From assembly GCA_037178855.1 (NCBI GenBank), contig JASJZC010000002.1:1550001-1614000 (forward strand): a stretch of DNA of 64,000 bases. Direction: 5' to 3'. A program made the translations under genes and the position numbers. Within the stretch, counting starts at the first letter, position 1, and every line of letters starts with the position of its first letter. Positions 46,658 through 57,751 of the stretch are shown piece after piece. The notes under the pieces were generated by a model, which saw only the letters and a list, made by a program, of their open reading frames with translations, searched no databases and was not told the origin of the DNA. Origin of the DNA: Oscheius sp. JU75. Lineage: Eukaryota > Nematoda > Chromadorea > Rhabditida > Rhabditidae.

Positions 46658-47949
46658 ATGTTATACTGTCCTCCATTTCCCACGAACTTTAATGCATACT
46701 TCTATCTTCTGGATGCTATAGCCTGTGTAACACCGTTCATAAATGGGTTCACGATATATTGTATTGTTACCAAGTCTACGAAGCAGGTATAGAGACAGTG
46801 ACAGTGACAATGCCTGACATTCTTCTTCAGATGGCCGGCTATCGCTGGCAGCTGCTCTTCCACCAAGTTATGTCAGCTCTCGTCGACATTTTCGTCTCAA
46901 TCCTGACGAAACCTGTCATTCTCCTCCCGCTTCCTCTCGGCTATCCCACTGGTCTCTTACCCAAATTTACTACTATATCCACCCACATCCAGCTGATTCT
47001 GGCTGTCGAGACTGTCATTCTATCCATGGTGGCAGCTCTCCAACTATTCTTCTACCGCTACGTCATTGCTTCTGGAAGAAACCAATTCTCTAAGCTGCAA
47101 AAGTCGATGGTTCTTTTCTGTTATGTTGTGTTCAGCTGGCCAGCCATTTCATTTCTCTTCATCTATGAAGATCAGAAAATGCTGCTGAAAAGACTTCGTT
47201 CAGTAAGTTTCATAACAAACGAGATGATTAGGTCATTGCAAACAGCTGTCTTGAATGGGGTAGATTGTATGAATATTTTCACGTGAGGACAGTTTTCACG
47301 TAAAAGATCGGTGATCTCACATTACTGTAGCGTCAATAACTCTCTCTCTGTATCCTCTCTCTATCTAACCTTCTTTTCCAGAACTATTCCTGCATTACCA
47401 ACAGCATCATAAACATTCCAGCTCTGCAAGCTTACTCACCACAGACTGTTATCTCCGCTTTCGCAATCCCTAGTATTTTCGTGGCTCTAACGTTCCCTAT
47501 TTTCTGCTCTGGACTGATCTTCTCCACTCACAGATGCCTCAAGAAGACATCCATTTCGCGAAGAGCTGTTCTCTTACAGCAGAAATTTCTAAAGCATCTG
47601 GTTCTACAAGTTTCTATTCCTATAACCATAGTCATTCTTCCTGCAATAGCCGTATTGGTGGTCATTTCGTTTCAGATCTATGGAACAGCTAGTGAGTTCA
47701 GTTACTATCCCTGTCACTGTCACCGAGAATCAATTGGTTTTAGTGCTCTCCCTCTTCATGCTAGCCTCAATTTCCACTTATGGTGCCTCAGGCGCTCTTC
47801 TGCTTATCTACTTGACACCAACCTACCGACGAATTCTATCTTTGTGTAACGGGGACTCTCTAAAACGGGAGCAGACGTCACCAGCTTCCACGATGTTTAT
47901 CGTTCAGCAGCAGCAATCGCAACAAACAAGGCCAAGAATAAACTTGTGA
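46658..47949 (+). CDS. SRH-like seven-transmembrane chemoreceptor
   Basis: Four exons: 46658-46786, 46831-47202, 47382-47691 and 47744-47949, giving 338 residues. Seven hydrophobic segments are present. Typical STR-superfamily (SRH/SRI) marks include the GYPTGLLP element after TM2, the QQKFLKHLVLQVSIP block before TM6 and SISTYGASGALLLIYLTPTY at TM7. It has a Gln-rich tail. The probable role is a G-protein-coupled chemoreceptor of sensory neurons. Intron 1 is essentially a GACAGT repeat and intron 3 carries CTGTCACTGTCA. The start follows TTTCCTTCAG. Confidence 0.9.
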
Positions 47950-48219
47950 CTTCTTGTGTGTCTGCTCGAGGCGAGCTTGAACCATCTGGCTTGCGCGAAC
48001 CGTGTTCGTTGGTGTTGTTTCATTGGCTAATCCCAAAGAAGGCATTGAAACAAGGGAGACAATTGTTTGGGATCATCGGGTCCCTTCTATGAAAGAAAGA
48101 GAACAGAGACTCCAAAGAATTCCGAACAGTTGCGACAGCGGGAAGGTCAGAGAATAGAAGGGTCTATCGAGAGTTTGAACCGAACCAAGATTGAACGGAG
48201 AAACAGATATACGAGTTAG

Positions 48220-48963
48220 ATGGAAAGGCGGTCTCTCAGTTCCTTCCTCTTCCTCTGTCTCTCGAATCACTTGAGACTATCTATCCCAGCAGTAGTGCTG
48301 CGTTTTCTCCTCTATTTGACTGTTGACCTCAGAGGGTGCGAAGAGCACCACCCGTGGCCACAATATTTACGCTTCTTCTACTATCAGCTTTCGCACCTGC
48401 TCACCAGAGTCACATACCGCCGGCTTACGACAAGGACGATGGGCAGACCGGCGGAACCGTCTTCCGCATAGGTTCTATCTCACTGAACGGCAGAGGTTCA
48501 AATAAGGGAGATAGAAACTGCGTCCGAGAGACTGACTGAACTTTTAGTCCTATTTCAGATCATCGAGACCAATCTAGATAGGGTGCTTGACCACGATGTT
48601 GCTCACTCTAGAACCCCTGCCTCAGTCGGCCACAACAATAGCAGAAGTTACGTTCGCGAGTTCCCGGCCCCGTTTAGATACACAGGCGTGCGTGTTTTTA
48701 CTCAGGCTGAGAGAGAGGCGACTGGGTTCCCCGCGCCTCTCGCTTCAGCCTGTGAAAAAACGATGCTCTCTTTGATGGTAACGTTACAGTTGACTCCTTC
48801 TAGACAGGTGCAGACGCCTCGGATGCCGACGGCTGAAAAAGAACGCCCCGAAACAGGAGAAGATTTGAGCGTGGGAGCGACTTCTGGCCAGGGACAAAAG
48901 AGTTGCATTTTCTGCGCGACCCGAAAAGGAGACATTGTCTTTGAAACCATAGAACGCGTTTAG
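48220..48963 (+). CDS. Unknown secreted protein, tentative model
   Basis: The supported part begins after a GACCTCAG acceptor with a hydrophobic signal-like segment (TIFTLLLLSAFAPAHQ). It runs through YDKDDGQTGGTVFRIGS, continues after a GT-AG intron as IIETNLDRVLDHDVAHS, and ends near 48963 with CIFCATRKGDIVFE and a stop. The first exon is doubtful: a small one at 48220-48230 (MER) can be joined in phase, otherwise translation would have to start at GTG. The 3' part may contain one more 31-bp intron at 48778. The family is not recognised. Confidence 0.5.
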
Positions 48964-49124
48964 AAAGGTCAGTGCGGCTAAGATGACACAAGAAAATGAT
49001 CTGAGGCCTATAGTACGATAGAAAGGAGACAGGCAGAGAAACAGAAAGACAGGCGCAGAAACTCACCCTGTTGTAGTAGACTACCAGGACCAGAAGAAGT
49101 TGTCTGACGGTTGTTGAAGACAGC

Positions 49125-49262
49125 CATCTCCGAAGGGGACGAGTCAGTCGAACGGAGTTACTTCTGCGCAGTGGTTTTTAGGATTACAGGCGGAACTTGC
49201 CAAGGGATTTGAACTAATTACTGTTACCAGAAGTATACTAGTGTATTTCAAGAACCTTTATT
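49125..49262 (-). repeat. SINE-like repeat, copy 2 (inverted)
   Basis: It is the reverse complement of 46285-46430 with scattered differences, about 2.7 kb away. Confidence 0.6.
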
Positions 49263-49439
49263 ATCGGATGTACTTATCGTTTCTTTGTCGTGCCACGAAA
49301 GGAAAAAGGATATGGAACAAATACGTCTCTCTGTATTTCTGTCTTTTTCTATTTCTGTCTCTCTTGTAAAGTAAGATCGTCCTCCCTTGTGACCCAGCTA
49401 ATCCCCGCCCGGTGTGAATATCGTTTTTGCCGGCTTGCG

Positions 49440-49512
49440 GTGCGCCCCCGTTCGTTCCTTTCCTCTCGTGAGCCTGAGGGGCGGGGCAAAAAGTGGGCGG
49501 AGACCATATAAG
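49440..49512 (+). promoter_or_regulatory. TATA-type promoter
   Basis: A CATATAAGG box at about 49505-49513 lies 60 bp before the start codon at 49572. It is preceded by two GC-box-like motifs (GGGGCGGGGC and GTGGGCGG). A classical core promoter suggests this gene is not trans-spliced at its start. Confidence 0.5.
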
Positions 49513-49571
49513 GAGCCTGTGCGAGCTCATCGGAGCAGCACCAATTGACTCAAACCCACTTCTAGAGAACG

Positions 49572-52500
49572 ATGCGGCTGACAGCTTTAATTTTTGTTTC
49601 AGTCCTCGCCTTTACAGGTTTAGTCAATTGCTTTGAGTATTCTAGTATTGTCAGTTTAGGTCCGAGCTCAGCCGCCACGACAGAACAACTCCGACAATGG
49701 ATATTAGCCAGTAGAAAGAGCATTCCTGCCGATGTTGGAGCTGACGGAGACATCACTGGTACTATCCTCAGGTCAGTCATTGTCCCCAAGACCCAAATTT
49801 GTTTTGACTGTTCTCAGAGATAAAAAAAACACAGAGACAGAGAGACAGACAGTGGCAGCTACTGAATTTTAGCTTTTAGAGGTCCGAACCGTTTGTTCCA
49901 CCAGGCAGCAAAAAGGTCAAGAGTGTCTCTAAAGTTTTACAACCCCTCTAACTGAAGGTGTTACTCATCTACTTGGTTTCTCTCAAAAAATCTGACTCCC
50001 GGGTCCATTGAAGTGTCTTAACGTGTTTTTTTAATCTTCCGAACTGGATAACAATATCCATTTGCAGGTTGCTCGGTTTTGGCAATGACAGAGAAACGAC
50101 GCCGGCAGCCTTGATCAAAGAGACGACTACCATTCCGCCAACTACGACCACTACACAAGAAACGACTTCTCAGCCACGGGACGGTCAGTCTTCCTCTCTC
50201 TCTTTAGTTTTTGGGTATTTGAGTGCTGTGTGTGGCGGCAATCGCCTCCTCGCACGTTCCTATTTGCACGCCACCACGCGCGAGAGATAGAAGACACTTC
50301 CTTAGGAAGTGAAGGACTGGCGAGATTGAGAGAGATAGTGAGAGATTGATAGTTTGGATACTCAACAATCTATCACTGCCACTGAACTATTTCCAAACAG
50401 GAACAGTGAAAGACAGAGACAGAATAAGACTTCCATCACTTGTCTGATTGTAGACGCCAGAGCTGACTAGGTTGTACTTGAGAACTGTAGGTTACTGTTG
50501 ACTTGGTCAGAAAGATACTGAACTTGGGCTGAGTACCTAGTTACCCATAGATCCAAAGAGGACAGTAGGCGAATCCAATTTGCTGGAGATGCTTCGAGTT
50601 GACCTATCTCTGCCCAAGGAAAGAGAAAGTCCCCACCGCACTCGATGCTTATTCCTCTTTGTTTTTCTCCCACATTGCCGCTCTGACGCGCCTATTTAGC
50701 AGAGACTTTAGCACTCCTAATCGGCAGTCTAAACAGTGCGAAACGACAATCTTTCCAATTTTTTTCTCTGAGCTCTCCCAGAACATTCCAAGTAGCTATT
50801 TGGGTGCAATTCAATGAAAAGGGACGCGCGTGTCGGCTTCAGTTACGGAAGCCTGTGAAAAAGTTGCAGAGCCACTTGAAAATACGGACCATTTCGCGCT
50901 CGATCAGCCTCGGAGAACTTTTTGTCTGGCCACGCGGACCGCAGGAGCTCAAAAGATAGTCTGTGGAGAGGGAGTGTTTCAATGGTTGTGACTAGACAGA
51001 GAGAGACAGAAAGACACAGAGACAGAAAGACAGAAAGACACAGAGACAGAATGACAGAAAGACACAGAGACAGAATGACAGAAAGACAGAAAGACTGAAA
51101 GACTGAAAGACTGAAAGACTGAAAGACTGAAAGACTGAAAGACAGAAAGACAGAGAGACAGAGAGACAGAAAGACAGAGAGACAGAGAGACAGAAAGACA
51201 GAGAGACAGAGAGGCAGTCCAAACCAATAAGTATATTTTGGACCCTGTCTACAACACCTCTTGTCTGAGGCAACTTTTGTTGTCTCCGAGTCAACACTTG
51301 TGTCCTGTCGGCGTGGTCCCGGCCGTCTCCTCTTTCCCGGACACATTGCGCTCTGCTTGGTCCGTAGTATTTGTGTGTGACTGTGTGAACGAGTACAAAT
51401 AGAGTCGTGCAGCTCATTCTCCAACCCCAAATACCATGACTCTCAGATGGAATATATGTCAACTTTCAGTCTGTCCCTTTGGAGCTGAACCACTGCTTCT
51501 GGCAGCCGACTACGCCTATTGTAGACCCTCTTCGGTTCAAGACTGTCCAGTGGGATACCTCTGCGACCAGTCTTTTGCTCTAGGACGCTCGATTTGCTGT
51601 AAAGACTTGAGATCCGTCCAGGGAGGAAACAGACCAGCCGGTAAGAACTTTGTCCTCTGCCTCTATCTCTCTGTCCAGGTCGTCCATCTTCCTCTGTCCG
51701 CCCTCCCTTCAACTGGAACACTGTGACTCCCACTCAGGCTCCCAAATGGGCCGGTCTGCCTGGAAGCACCAAGAAAGCTCCCTGGTACATCAAGGACAGA
51801 ACCAACTGGCCTACTGTCTACAATAGAGTCGGAGAGACCACGACCGAAGTGGCTACCACGACCACTGAGGAACCCACCACTACTACTATTCCCTCGACTA
51901 CCACGTAAGTCGTCTCTATCTTTTTGTCTCTTTGTCTCTCTATCACTCTGTCTCTCTGTATCTTTGCCCACCTATTCAATCCAGATATTTCAGTACGACC
52001 ACGACTGCTGCTCCCACCACAGCCTCTCCCAAGCTCAACCCTTGGGCTCGACTCTGGACTTCCACTCTTCCTCCCAGAAACACAGTCAATGTCTCTGTCC
52101 TCCAGGCTGGAAGTCTTCGACCTCTACGAGTGAGTCTCATTCACTTTTTCAATGAATATCTTTTTCAGGATGGACAGCTAGAAGCCGTCGGAGCCATCAC
52201 CATGATCAACGACAATGGCTACTTGGTCCTTGTGGACACTGGAGCTTCTTCCGATACGGAGCGTCTGCTCCAAAGTAAGTGGTTCATTTCGATTCGGGGG
52301 CCACGTTCCGCGGGCCATCAATTACTCTTGAAAAACAGCTTGGCTTTCTCTGTCCCATCATCTTTTGAGCTCTTCTTGGTTTAGTCAGTCTTCTGGCCCT
52401 TCTCTCTCCCTTTCTCTCTCTCTGTCACATAATCCTGCAAGGATGCCTTCTTGTTTTAGTGTTGCGAAGGTGCCGCGACTCTCTCCCCCTCATCCTCTTT

Positions 52501-53942
52501 CCTGGCAAACCCAATTTGTGCGCTCGTTTGCGCCCGAAAGCGTCCACTCGAAGAGTCTACACACGTCTCCTTTCTGGGGCTTAGTCCTCCTCCTCTGTTT
52601 CTCCTCTAATCCATGGTCAACTGCTGCACTGCCAAAAGGGCCAGGACAGTTGGCACCATCCTTGGTTTTTTGGACACAGTCTTCTTGTCTCTTGTCTTCT
52701 TCAAAAGCGTCCATATTTTGAAAGAGTATGGGTAAGTTCACTTACAAATCTCAGAGAGACAGAGCGACAATGATAATGACAATGACAGTGACAGTTACTA
52801 ATTCTTACTAACAGCTTCAACCTCCTGGCTACTTCCGCTGTCAGCTGTATGGGGATCCTCTACGGCCTCCATCTTTTTGGAATTGCCGCCAGTTGGGTGG
52901 GCTTCGCTCGGGAGAAATCTGCCTTCATTGTGCCGAAGATCGTCCTCAAGGCGACGACAGTCCTTGGCTGCTACTTGGTGACAGCCGTCTTGACATACTT
53001 CTGTCTGACAGAATCATATTTCCTCGGAGATATCATTGCTAAAGGCTTCAATACGGAGTACCACCATGCTAAGGAGACAGTCGATGAGAATGCGGCCACA
53101 GCTGCTGCGGTAGCAGCCGCCTTGAGTCTCTTCCAAACCTCTCTGTTCGTTCTTCTTTGGTCCTGCTATATAGAGATTAGGGACAAGGAAGTGACAGAGC
53201 TTCTCCAAAAGTTTCTCAAGGCTGAGAAACGCAAGCAAAGGGACCAGATGACGACCTTTATGTAGAGGGTTCAAACACTCTTTGTTCTCTAATCTTATGC
53301 CAATTTTCAGATCTGGCCAAAGAACAGGTCACGCTGGATCAGATCCAGACTGTCGTCATCACTCACGGTCACCCAGGACACATGGGTAACTTGAACTTCT
53401 TCGCGCAGAAGCCTATTCTCTTCCATTCGATGGAATACATTGGGCGACATGTCACTCCTACTGAACTGAAAGAGGTGAGAGAGACAGGGAGACAGAGACT
53501 GACAACCATTCTTCAGCGTCCGTACCGCAAGCTCTCCCAAAACATCGAGGTTTGGAAGACTCCCGGACACACCCAGCACGATCTGACTGTCCTTGTCCAT
53601 AACGTAGCCGGATACGGTACCATGGCCATCGCTGGAGATCTCATCCCCAGTGAGACTCTAATCTCTGAAAAGGTTTTTTGACAGAGAAGGACAGAGTGAC
53701 AGAGGCAATTTCAGCGTGACTCTATGCAAGATGAAGGCGTCTGGGACGCTGCCATCAAGCGTCAGAATGCCAACTTGATCATCTGTATGGCTGACTGGAT
53801 CGTTCCGGGACATGGTCAGCCTTTCAGGGTCCTCCCTCACTACAGGTTAGTCACTGCCCCTATCCTGTCAACCAACACATATAGACAAAAAGCTGGCTGC
53901 ACCCGACTTCTCGCTCAACGTCACATGCTGAACCAGGCCTAA
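49572..53942 (+). CDS. SWIP-10/MBLAC1-like metallo-beta-lactamase-fold protein, secreted
   Basis: Ten exons: 49572-49771, 50068-50183, 51470-51640, 51679-51904, 51985-52129, 52169-52274, 53311-53474, 53517-53672, 53715-53845 and 53885-53942, giving 490 residues. The order is signal peptide (1-20), Thr-rich linker, lustrin-type Cys-rich unit (about 106-150, CPVGYLCDQSF and ICCKD), a second Thr-rich linker, then a metallo-beta-lactamase fold. Metal-site elements are THGHPGH (339-345), TPGHTQH (391-397), AGDL (415-418) and VPGHGQPF. The first site has Gly where Asp is usual. C. elegans SWIP-10 has this fold and limits glutamate-driven dopamine neuron activity from glia. Joining the first two exons to the rest rests on phase and on the signal peptide; an alternative start at 51436 is open. 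Confidence 0.75.
50843..51346 (-). CDS. Small basic protein gene, antisense within a host intron
   Basis: Two exons, 51346-51258 and 50960-50843, join in phase to 68 residues. The first is Arg/Pro-rich (MCPGKRRRPGPRRQ), the second reads KFSEADRARNGPYFQVALQ. There is no signal peptide. The 297-bp intron is mostly the GACAGAAA repeat array. The locus lies inside, and antisense to, the 1.3-kb second intron of the metallo-beta-lactamase-like gene. A different frame choice across the same intron also closes, so the model is tentative. The function is unknown. Confidence 0.4.
   Translation of the reverse strand: MCPGKRRRPGPRRQDTSVDSETTKVASDKRCCRQGPKYTYWFGLPLCLSVFLSLCLSVFLSLCLSVFLSFSLSVFQSFSLSVFQSFCLSVILSLCLSVILSLCLSVFLSLCLSVSLCLVTTIETLPLHRLSFELLRSAWPDKKFSEADRARNGPYFQVALQLFHRLP
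50996..51222. repeat. Long GACAGAAA/GACAGAGA/GACTGAAA array
   Basis: About 28 tandem octamers. Blocks of the variants are grouped (a run of GACTGAAA in the middle, GACAGAGA at the far end), as expected from repeat slippage or unequal exchange. This is the longest array of the family in the window. Confidence 0.9.
52613..53265 (+). CDS. Four-transmembrane protein nested in an intron
   Basis: Two exons, 52613-52731 and 52815-53265, give 189 residues. Four hydrophobic segments are visible (for example TILGFLDTVFLSLVFF, VSCMGILYGLHLFGIAASW, VLGCYLVTAVLTYFCL and FQTSLFVLLWSCYI). The C-terminus is charged and helical (VTELLQKFLKAEKRKQRDQ). The topology recalls the tandem family at 33-41 kb, but the intron phase (2) and motifs differ. 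It sits on the same strand inside the 1-kb sixth intron of the metallo-beta-lactamase-like gene, whose flanking exons join in phase across it. Its intron is a GACAGT repeat. The role is unknown. Confidence 0.75.
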
Positions 53943-55813
53943 GCTCTCTACGATCCTCTCTCTCTCGACTTTCAGTTCCCCCCACCGACCCTTTTATTGA
54001 TACTCTAAGCAGTCAGCTTAGAATTCGTATGTACTGTGTACTCTCTTAATCTCTCTTTACAAAAGAGGCCCTATTGCCGACGGTAGAGCCATTGAACCAG
54101 ATTTTCTTTTCCCCCCTTCACTGCGTTCAGTGGTGTGCAACATGCTCAGTATTTTGTTGGTATTTTGTCTTTCAAAACTATCAGATTGCAATAAATTCTA
54201 CAATTCTTGTAGGTTGTTCCTCCAAAAATCGCTGGAAAAGTACAGAGAGTTGGTCTTCCATATCGAAATTTGCGGCGACGCTTACGGCCACCCCACGTTG
54301 AGTCTATTTCCAAGGAAGAGCGGCAGTGAGCTAGTTCTTTAAAGGAGGAGGTCTCGTGAGGAAATTACAGTAACTCGGACTCAGGCTGATAGGGGGGGGT
54401 TGTTTAGACTTTAGCGAACTCAAGGCCCAAGAAAACCTACTTGACAACAATTTCGTAGGAAATTCTGTCAGAAATCCCCTGAAAAAGCGTGGAAGCCGAA
54501 AATAGGGCTCTTTATTTTGGCCATTTCCAACCCTTTTCTTGCATATTTTTACCCTTAATATGTTGTCAATTAGGGTAATGCATGCCTAGAATTAGATTAC
54601 ATGATCAGAAAGTGGGGAAAGTGCGGAAAATGGTGAAAATAAAAAAGTTGGAAATTTCACTTTTCTTCCTGAGGTGTTCTGTCAACCTAAAGCACTCCAG
54701 TTTGTTCGTCTGTCGCCTTCTACACTTCTCCCATAGTCATCAGTATTCTTCCGTTTTGGCAGCAGCCTATTTGACAGAAGACGCATACTCTTTCGCGTTT
54801 TGTTAGGTGAAGAGCCTGCAATGTGACAGCTAATTGAGAATCCGCCACGGGTAGCAGCCATCGAAAGATGATGTTATGCTCAGTCTTCCCGGCTTTGAGG
54901 ACCTTTCAACTGAATCCACAGCGGTGTTTGGTATAGTTCATGGAAAACCTCGGGGTCACATGGGAAGACTGATAGTGCTCTGATCCTGCGCCCAAAATAT
55001 CTGACAAAGTGACAGAGAGACAGAAGTAGAGACATTTTTCCAAACAACCCATGTCCTACATTATTTCAGGCTACGACTACCAGATGCAAAACTTCCCAGA
55101 CCCAAGAGCCATGAGAAGGATCTAATGTGACTCTCAAAGAATGGAACATGCTTCCTGTCTCTCTGTCAAGCTGTCATACAATTGCTGTGAAGGAACTGTT
55201 CAACTAGCTTACCAAAGAAATTCAAGAAGATTGTCGCTGATCTACTGTTCTATCTTCTTTATTGGTGTTCACAGCTGCATGCGTAAAGGCCCTGCAGCTC
55301 TAGTTTTCTGTCCCATGTTCCCTGTCTAATTCTTTACCTTGTCCCCATTTTCTCTTTGAGTGTTTTCCATTACTCACACCACGCCACTCACTCACAGGAT
55401 CCAAAAGTTGGTTGAATTACTACAGAATTTGAGGAAAACAACAAGGAACACTACGAGGAAGCACTGTTAGTTTTTGTAACCAAAATAAATCGCCTCAATA
55501 TTGACTCGAGTTGTGATCACTTGACGCCCCTCTAAATCCTCGGAAGCAAACAGTCGCCATATTCTGAGCGGATTAAATTGCACGCTTCTTCACTCTTTTT
55601 TCGCCGAGCTTGTTTATTGCTTCATTTTCTCACGATCGGGGGTCGAAGATCAAAAGTCTTGATCAAAAGTCTAGTTAATCCTCTCTGTATGTCTGTCTGT
55701 GTCTCTGTTACTGTTTCTCATTTCTTGACCTCCATCATCAAAACAACCTTGGCTGTTCCGCCCTAAACTAGTTCTCAAATTATCTCCTAATTCAAATTAC
55801 TCTCATTTCTGCG
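53943..55813. other. Mostly non-coding
   Basis: Apart from the doubtful pair of exons at 54876-55125, no gene is supported. A block near 54560-54640 (CATGCCTAGAAT, then GGTGAAAATAAAAAAG) resembles one near 60700-60780, so a worn repeat family is likely. Confidence 0.4.
54876..55125 (+). CDS. Doubtful short coding segment
   Basis: The exons 54876-54930 and 55070-55125 join in phase to 36 codons (MLSLPGFEDLSTES, then QMQNFPDPRAMRRI). They could be the last exons of a longer gene or noise. No upstream exon was identified. Confidence 0.25.
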
Positions 55814-56588
55814 ATGTTGATCATCCTAGTGACCCTGTTCCCATCAATTTTCGCTTGGGCCAACAATCAGTGCCTCTGTCACGACTACTATCCCTGTATT
55901 CAGGAGAAGGATATACTGTTTCCAGACTGTTTCGTTCAATGCGAGGCAGGTTTCCGTATTTCGTTACACTGTATCATTTTAGACAGAAGCACAAGATACA
56001 CCCAAACACTATATCCAATGTCTCAGACCTTTGGTAGAAACCATGGGTAAGGTGAGGGAGTGCACCAAGTCTTTTGTCCATGATGGGTAAGTTAAGAGAA
56101 CTGTGAAACTCAAGCAGTTGAGCTCAGATGCACTGTCAACCGGTACAATGTTGCCCAGGTCCGCAAATTTGATGACTTTGTAAAAGGCGGCAAGGAAAGG
56201 ATGGCTTTTTTAGCTGAGAAAATTAGTGAGTGACATCCAAAGAGCAAGAGAGACAGTGTTTAGGACTAAACTTGGAGTTTCCATCGGAAGGGACGAAGGA
56301 TTTCCATAAATGTCTAGGAAAATGCTTTTTCATAGCTGAGGACGAGTGTACCGAGAGCATGAAGTGAGTAACAGGGACAGAGACAGAGATAATTCTTTCA
56401 GCTGTGCCCTAGAGATGCCAGACGAGCAGCAAATGTTGACTAACATCCGTGAATGTGCTCTTAGAATCGACCATCGTCTTTTCCTGGACGTGGTCGGATG
56501 CATTTCTCTCATAACTCAAAAAATGCCTGAAGACTATAAAGTCTTCCGCAAGAGGTCGAAAGGACCGTTTACTGATATGTCAGCTTAA
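55814..56588 (+). CDS. Cys-rich secreted protein
   Basis: Five exons: 55814-55949, 55987-56086, 56128-56225, 56264-56363 and 56402-56588, giving 206 residues. A signal peptide (1-15) is followed by many cysteines in a helical background (CLCHDYYPC, DCFVQC, KCLGKCFF, DECTESMNC, VVGC). This resembles nematode secreted Cys-rich families such as the CPG4-type domain, but I am not certain. Two acceptors were chosen over nearby alternatives because only they keep the frame open. The stop codon overlaps the polyadenylation signal (TAATAAA), and the gene ends 21 bp from the end of the convergent lipase gene. Confidence 0.8.
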
Positions 56589-56609
56589 TAAATATTTTGA
56601 GAAATTCTT

Positions 56610-57751
56610 TCAAATGATCCTGTGATCCGACATCATGGCAATCTGCACGTCATGGGTATTGTGGAAGGCCTGGTCATGGGTGAGTTCCTCATAGACTTTT
56701 TCGCCAGTCTGACCGGCTATCCTCGAGGTGATCTTGAAATTTGTATGGTCTCTCTGTTTTGTCTCTTACCTGATTACAGACTTGGTACCCAACCATACCA
56801 TCCTTCTTTGTGTATATTGAATACACATGCTGTCCTTCATAGCCAGCTTGAGCATTGATATTTTGAAGGAATTCACTCTCCCTCGGACAGAAGCCAGAAT
56901 ACAATCCGGTAACCTGGTTGCAGACTGGGATAATGCTCAGAACACAAGCAGGAATAGAGATCCCTCCAGCTTGAGGAGAGACTCCGTGGTTGGGACCAGC
57001 CACGCCGACAAAAGTGTCTATGAATTTGGTCAGGGGACCACCGAGGTACTCTCCAGTGTCGACGCAGTAGCCTAGACTTTTTTGTATAAAATAATCTGCG
57101 GACTACCTCCAAGGATAGCCTTTCTAGTGATAGGAACTCCGAGAGAGAAACCAATGACATCTACGGCACGGCCTGTGTAGAGACGAACAGCTACGATCAG
57201 GGCTCGGACCTGTGAATTGTCAGTCACTGTCACTATCACTAACCTGCTTGACGTATTCACATCTCATGCTGTACTCGACCCACTTGACTGGGTTATCTTG
57301 AGCGCCATTGAAGTACGTGGTCGAGTAGACCTCATTGTCACGGTAACCTTTGGACTTGTATTGGTCAGCCGCCTGGCGCATCTTGTCCCCAGCCGTGTCG
57401 GAAACTCCATGAACAAAGATGACTGGCTGCTTTATTAGACGGTCAAGGGAGTTTTCTTTCCCTCCGAAGGAGCCCTTGGCACCGAGATCTTTCCTGTAAG
57501 GAAGGGTTAGAGTGACAGTTACAGTGGATTGTGAACAGATGGACAGTAGACAGTAGACAGGGACAGTAGACTGTTGACAGTTGATAGTTAACTGTAGACA
57601 GTGAATACAGAGAGACAGTCAAAGCTAACCTTTCAAGTTGATCTCGAATGTTTGCCCCGTAGTAGTTCTCTAACCATCGAGAGAAATCCGGTGTGAAATC
57701 GGCAGCAGCTGATATGATTAAAAGAGATAGTGAAACTAGCCTCAACAGCAT
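56610..57751 (-). CDS. Secreted EstA/class 2 lipase (nematode LIPS family)
   Basis: Five exons: 57751-57630, 57493-57244, 57209-57107, 57071-56770 and 56732-56610, giving 299 residues. A signal peptide (1-17) is present. The oxyanion-hole region PVIFVHGVSD (64-73), the nucleophile elbow GFSLG (Ser146) and the catalytic His in HDQAFHNTHD (278-287) fit the alpha/beta-hydrolase fold of lipase family 2 (EstA type). Disulfide-type cysteines flank the lid region. It should hydrolyse lipid esters outside cells or in the gut lumen; the substrate is unknown. Intron 1 contains a short GACAGTAGA/ACAGTTGA repeat tract. Confidence 0.92.

Noticed and set aside
50996-51222. Regularly spaced repeats resembling a CRISPR array
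   Set aside because: Units are contiguous octamers without unique spacers, in a eukaryotic intron.
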